From: Bacillota bacterium
GTDB lineage: Bacteria; Bacillota; Clostridia; Christensenellales; Aristaeellaceae
Length of the DNA stretch: 64,000 bases
NCBI GenBank assembly: GCA_023436585.1
Contig: JAEZIN010000028.1
Span: 62,001 to 126,000 of the forward strand
Direction of reading: 5' to 3'
In this document: in pieces, positions 60,123-64,000 of the stretch
Layout: each line of letters starts with the position of its first letter
How positions within the stretch are numbered: position 1 is the stretch's first letter
Program-made: the position numbers and the translations under genes
The notes under the pieces: model-generated
What the model saw: only the letters and a program-made list of their open reading frames with translations
Told to the model about the DNA's origin: nothing
Databases searched by the model: none

Positions 60123-61487
60123 ATGAAGAATCATGATGACCCGAATCAGGTGACGGTTGCTTTAACTGAAACGCTGGAAGCCTTCCCAAATCCCATGAAG
60201 GGCTTTCGTCCCTCCCGTCATATGCGGGGGAAGGGGTTTTCACAGGGAGAGTATGTAACCGTCATCAAGCATTACATACGGTATACCGATTTGGAAGCCG
60301 AAGCGGAAGACACCGCCCAGAAGATCATCGACTGGAGCAATGCGGCCTGGGCAGGAATCGAAAAAAGCAATTTGAAGGTCATCCCGCGTGTGGTGCTCGC
60401 CTATCCCATCGATAGAGACAGCCCAGATGAGCTGTTCTGGCCGTCAGGGCTTGATACCAGCGACCCTGTGGGGAAATGGCTGACGGATGCCTTTTTAGAG
60501 CGGATCGTTGCATTCATTGCCAAATTGGGAGAGGCGTGGGACAAGGATGCGCGGGTGGCGGCAGTAGAAATGGGGCTATGGGGCAGATGGGGCGAACATC
60601 ATATATGGCCCATGAAGCTGCCCGATGGCACAGACCGCATTCCACCAAAGGCGCAAAAGCGGATGGGTGCTGCCTTTGCAAAGGCATTCCCCAACAAGAA
60701 AGTAATGGTCCGCAACCCTGAAACCTTTTTGGATCATTCCTTCGGCTATTACTGGGATTCCTTCGCACTGCCTGAAGAAAACCACTATGGCGAGGCAATG
60801 ATCCGGCGGCAAAACTGGCACACGCAGATGATTTCAGGCGAGGTCGCTTACGATTGGGGCGATCAAAGCAACCTGGGCGGCACCCCCAATGGAACCTTGT
60901 CATGCGATGCCCACACGGATTTTGTAATAGGCTGGATCAGACGGACGCATACCTCCAGCCTTGGCTGGATCGCTGAATATGATGCCGGTAAAGATGTTTC
61001 CGCCAATGCGGCATGCATGCAGAAGGCTTTGGGTTACCGGTTTGTGATTTGCCAAGCGGCCTATACGCGCACTCTTGCGCCAGGCGGGACGTTTGCCTTG
61101 TCCTTTGAGGTTAACAATGTTGGATCGGCGCCCTTCTACTACCCTTGGCCCGTGGAGGTGAGCTTGCTTGGCACGGACCGCAAGCCTGTGTGGCGCACCA
61201 CGATGCAGGAGGATATTCGGAAATGGGTTCCCGGCTGCACTTTCACCGTGAGCGGCACCTTTACACTGCCCAATGATCTTGCAAACGGACAGTATACTCT
61301 CGCACTTACCGTGCTTGACCCCGCGGGCAATCTTCCCGCCCTGCGCTTTGCAAACAGCAGCTACTATAACGGCGGCTATACACCGCTTGGTGCGATGGGC
61401 ATCGGGCAAACCCCTACAGCTATGGATATTGCCCCATTTGACAGTTTATATGATGACAGAAGCCTGCACTACACGTTGGAAAAGTAA
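60123..61487 (+). CDS. DUF4832/DUF4874-type protein, cytoplasmic paralogue
   Basis: A 454-residue protein resembling the DUF4874-DUF4832 pair found in putative glycan-active proteins. N-terminal TIM-barrel-like part: NPMKGFRPSR, EYVTVIKHYIRYTDLE, IDWSNAAWAGIEKSNLKVIPRVVL, AAVEMGLWGRWGEHH (acidic residues in a position suitable for catalysis). The C-terminal ~130 residues are a beta-sandwich (LSFEVNNVGSAPFYYPWPVEVSLLG). It has no signal peptide, unlike its neighbour, with which it shares well over half of its residues by eye. Confidence 0.78.
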   Translation: MKNHDDPNQVTVALTETLEAFPNPMKGFRPSRHMRGKGFSQGEYVTVIKHYIRYTDLEAEAEDTAQKIIDWSNAAWAGIEKSNLKVIPRVVLAYPIDRDSPDELFWPSGLDTSDPVGKWLTDAFLERIVAFIAKLGEAWDKDARVAAVEMGLWGRWGEHHIWPMKLPDGTDRIPPKAQKRMGAAFAKAFPNKKVMVRNPETFLDHSFGYYWDSFALPEENHYGEAMIRRQNWHTQMISGEVAYDWGDQSNLGGTPNGTLSCDAHTDFVIGWIRRTHTSSLGWIAEYDAGKDVSANAACMQKALGYRFVICQAAYTRTLAPGGTFALSFEVNNVGSAPFYYPWPVEVSLLGTDRKPVWRTTMQEDIRKWVPGCTFTVSGTFTLPNDLANGQYTLALTVLDPAGNLPALRFANSSYYNGGYTPLGAMGIGQTPTAMDIAPFDSLYDDRSLHYTLEK

Positions 61488-61499
61488 GGAGAGGTATGT

Positions 61500-62963
61500 A
61501 TGCTCAAACGTATGCTGCTGTGTATCCTGTTGGCGGTTTGCCTGATTTGTGCGGCACAGGCTGATGGTTTGACCATTTCGACATATACCGAAAGTCCGGA
61601 GGCTTTTGCCAACCCAATGAAAGGCTTCTGTCCTGCACGGGCCATTGGCGGGCAGACGTTCCCCCAAGGCGAGTATGCGACGGTGAGCAAGCATTACATT
61701 AAATACACCGATTTGGAAATGTACCCCACAGACACGGCGCAAAAGATGATTGACTGGAGCAACAAAGAATGGGCGGGCATCGAAGAGAGGAACCTCAAAG
61801 TCATTCCCCGCGTGGTAATTGTCTATCCCAACGGACCTGATGGCGGCGATGACGGCTATTGGGCGGAAGGCCTTGACCACAGCGACTTTGCGGAGCGGTG
61901 GGTCAATGAAACTTTTCAAACCCGCATAGCAGCCTTTATTATGAAATTGGGTGAAGCATGGGACAACGATCCGCGGGTGGCAGCCATTGAAATGGGCATC
62001 TGGGGCAAGTGGGGAGAGCATCATGTCTATCCGCTGGCTTTGAAAGGAACGGGTTCCATCATACCGCCTGTGATGCAAAAGGTGATGGGGGATGCCTTTG
62101 CCAAAGCATTTCCGCACAAGCAAATCATGGTGCGCAATGCTGAGCGTTTCCGCGGCTATAATGTGGGCTTCTACTGGGACTCCTTTGCGCTGCGGGATGA
62201 CAGGACATCCGGCTTACTGATCATGGAGCGGGATGCGTGGCGCACCCAGATGATGGGCGGAGAAATCGCTTACGATTGGGGCGATCTGAGGCCGATTGGC
62301 TGGAATCCGGATGAAACCTTGGCCAAGGATGAATGCACCGATTATGTGATTGAATGGATACAAAAAATCCACACCTCCCACCTCGGCTGGGTCGCGAATT
62401 ACACGCAAGGCGACCCGACCCTGTCTGATAATGCGGCGCGGATGCAAAAAGCGCTAGGGTACCGGTATGTGATTGAACAAGCGGCGTATCCCGAAACCGT
62501 GCAGCCTGGCAATGCCCTCTCACTGACATTTGATGTAGCCAACGTCGGCAACGCACCATTCTATTACATGTGGCCGGTGGAATTAAGCCTGCTGAATGCA
62601 AAGCGCGAGCCCGTATGGAAAAATGTCATTCATGTGGATATCCGCAAATGGCTGCCGGGTCAAACCTATACCGTCCAGGATACCTTTGAACTTCCGCAGG
62701 ACCTTAAGCCAGGTACATATACCCTTGCGTTGGCAGTTCTGGACCCATCCGGCAACGTACCCTCCCTTCGCTTTGCAAATACCAACTATTACAAAGGAGG
62801 ACGGACACCGCTAGGTGTGATCGGTATCGGGGAAGCGGCACAAACCACGGAGATCGGACCTTTTGACAGCCTGTACAGCGACCATAGCCTGTATTACACC
62901 CTCGATGGTGACCACAACCCGCCGATTGAAGATACGCAAGTGTATGCAGATGTAAATCCTTAA
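61500..62963 (+). CDS. DUF4832/DUF4874-type protein, secreted paralogue
   Basis: A 487-residue protein with a signal peptide (MLKRMLLCILLAVCLICAAQ, cleavage near residue 20). It repeats the whole plan of the preceding gene: NPMKGFCPAR, SKHYIKYTDLE, IEMGIWGKWGEHH, then the beta-sandwich LTFDVANVGNAPFYYMWPVELSLL. It probably arose by duplication, with one copy exported. A glycosidase-like role on the substrate of this locus is inferred. It begins 12 bases after its paralogue and its stop overlaps the convergent LacI gene by four bases. Confidence 0.8.
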   Translation: MLKRMLLCILLAVCLICAAQADGLTISTYTESPEAFANPMKGFCPARAIGGQTFPQGEYATVSKHYIKYTDLEMYPTDTAQKMIDWSNKEWAGIEERNLKVIPRVVIVYPNGPDGGDDGYWAEGLDHSDFAERWVNETFQTRIAAFIMKLGEAWDNDPRVAAIEMGIWGKWGEHHVYPLALKGTGSIIPPVMQKVMGDAFAKAFPHKQIMVRNAERFRGYNVGFYWDSFALRDDRTSGLLIMERDAWRTQMMGGEIAYDWGDLRPIGWNPDETLAKDECTDYVIEWIQKIHTSHLGWVANYTQGDPTLSDNAARMQKALGYRYVIEQAAYPETVQPGNALSLTFDVANVGNAPFYYMWPVELSLLNAKREPVWKNVIHVDIRKWLPGQTYTVQDTFELPQDLKPGTYTLALAVLDPSGNVPSLRFANTNYYKGGRTPLGVIGIGEAAQTTEIGPFDSLYSDHSLYYTLDGDHNPPIEDTQVYADVNP

Positions 62964-63967
62964 ACAGACTCTCTCTCAATCAGCTTGGTAGGCAGTACGA
63001 CGCGGCGCGGCAAAGGAAAAGGCTCATTCAGCCTTTGGTGCACCAAATCCACAGCCATCAGGCCCATCTCATTGGCCGGAATCTCAAAGGTGGTTAGCGG
63101 CGGACTGGAAAATTTGGATAGTTCAATATTGGTGATACCGATGACCGCCATTTGATTGGGAACGCTGATGCCCATGGAATACAAGGCACTCAATGCTGCG
63201 ATGGCCATCAGATCACTGGCCGCAAACAAGGCTGTAGGTGGATTCGGCCGCCCCATCATCTCGCGAACCTGCGCCATGCACGTCAGCTCATCCCATTGGC
63301 AGTTATGCACCCATTCCTTTCGGATGGGCAGCTCGGCAGCCAGCAAGGCATGAAGATACCCCTGATAACGCCCGTTGTCCTCCAGACTATCCCCAGGGCT
63401 CCCGCCAATGAAAGCGATATCCCGGTGTCCGCGCGCAATCAAGGTTTCCACAGCCCTCTTGCCGGTCAAATACTGGTCGTAGCAAACGTTGTCGATATCC
63501 TCATGCTGCGTATCCACCCCGACGCACACAGGGATTTTGGCACCTAAATTGCGGTACAGTGTCGGGGCAAGCGTGTCCATTAGAATCAGCGCATCCGGCG
63601 GGTTTTCCAGTATGTCGCTGAGCACGCTGCGCGTTTTCAGTTCAAACTGTGAACGCAAAAAATCCATGACGTAACCGTAGTGCATCAATCGCTCCTCGAT
63701 ACCTGAAAGGATGCTCATGAAGTACGGGTCGCGATACTTGCCCGTGACAATGCTCAGCACGCAGCCCACGCGCCGGCTTTTGCGCAGTTCCCCGCGAACC
63801 GTCTCTACATGCGGATGCGGTACCTGATACCCAGCTTGTGCAATGGCTTTCCACACCCGGTCATGCGTTTCCGGGCGCATACGATAGGTTTTGTCGTTGT
63901 TGACAACACGAGATACCGTCGCTACCGACACATTGGCCAGCCGCGCGATATCCTTCATTGTACTCAT
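62960..63967 (-). CDS. LacI/GalR-family transcriptional regulator
   Basis: A 335-residue repressor. N-terminal LacI helix-turn-helix: MKDIARLANVSVATVSRVVN (residues 4-23), hinge, then a periplasmic-binding-protein-like sugar domain (VGCVLSIVTGKYRDPYF ... ALILMDTL ... DIAFIGGSPGD ... LTTFEIPANEMG). ATG at 63967 behind GGAGGGAG; an ATG six codons upstream is less well placed. Convergent with the sugar operon and ending within it, it may regulate that operon or genes beyond the right edge. Confidence 0.88.
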   Translation of the reverse strand: MSTMKDIARLANVSVATVSRVVNNDKTYRMRPETHDRVWKAIAQAGYQVPHPHVETVRGELRKSRRVGCVLSIVTGKYRDPYFMSILSGIEERLMHYGYVMDFLRSQFELKTRSVLSDILENPPDALILMDTLAPTLYRNLGAKIPVCVGVDTQHEDIDNVCYDQYLTGKRAVETLIARGHRDIAFIGGSPGDSLEDNGRYQGYLHALLAAELPIRKEWVHNCQWDELTCMAQVREMMGRPNPPTALFAASDLMAIAALSALYSMGISVPNQMAVIGITNIELSKFSSPPLTTFEIPANEMGLMAVDLVHQRLNEPFPLPRRVVLPTKLIERESV

Positions 63968-64000
63968 GTAATCATCTCCCTCCATCTACTGTAACATAGA

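Noticed and set aside
1..64000. CRISPR arrays, tRNA or rRNA genes, transposases and phage structural genes
   Set aside because: Read-through of all intergenic regions found no regular direct repeats with spacers, no cloverleaf-like sequences and no such proteins.

Overview
The window looks like a chromosome segment of an anaerobic, spore-former-related Firmicute in the class Clostridia, perhaps Christensenellales or Oscillospirales; this is inference. The reasons are a high-G+C background with strong AGGAGG-type ribosome binding sites, a GerMN lipoprotein, an [FeFe]-hydrogenase-like protein, Ktr/Trk potassium transporters, Pro/Thr-rich linkers in secreted proteins, and hairpin-rich intergenic repeats of a kind seen in gut Clostridia. 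I see no rRNA, tRNA, CRISPR array, transposase or phage structural gene. All coordinates come from reading the sequence; no database search was possible.

Layout. 0.3-8.4 kb: an adenylate-forming ligase with its TetR regulator, a membrane diguanylate cyclase, a hydrogenase-like Fe-S protein, a carotenoid-desaturase-type oxidoreductase with a second TetR, and an EamA exporter. Both TetR operons have visible promoter/operator arrays. 8.6-18.2 kb: mostly envelope genes, namely a six-fold peptidoglycan-binding lipoprotein, a lone FecCD permease, a YugP-type metallopeptidase, a secreted transglutaminase, a 45-residue membrane miniprotein, a TetR/GNAT pair, a GerMN lipoprotein and a two-subunit chromate-type transporter. 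18.3-25.3 kb: an SDR, a hairpin/inverted-repeat region, an operon of MntP-like exporter, Cys-rich protein, DNA methyltransferase and TIM-barrel isomerase, an Lrp/LysE pair and a CPBP protease.

25.4-33.1 kb is a potassium-homeostasis block: a short KdpD/KdpE-like two-component system, trkA-trkH, and a convergent ktrB-ktrA operon led by a membrane-anchored RCK-like protein with a degenerate nucleotide-binding motif. 33.2-40.9 kb holds an isochorismatase-like hydrolase, a nuclease-helicase fusion, a Sel1-repeat protein, a 2H phosphoesterase and a large MBG-repeat secreted protein.

41.0-53.9 kb is the most accessory-looking part. It has an AT-rich two-gene PHP/ABC-ATPase locus, a 1938-residue Calx-beta repeat protein, an IrrE/ImmA-like protein missing the first zinc histidine, a two-helix membrane protein, and an 896-residue protein that appears to join nucleoside-phosphorylase-like, TIR-like and Nudix-like modules. 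I regard the PHP/ABC pair and the three-module protein as the best candidates for an under-described conflict or anti-phage system.

54.2-64.0 kb is a sugar block: AraC regulator, sugar-1-phosphate nucleotidyltransferase, NahK-like kinase, Gfo/Idh/MocA oxidoreductase with a long unknown C-terminal half, two tandem DUF4832-type proteins and a convergent LacI regulator. It suggests salvage of a host- or diet-derived (amino)sugar.
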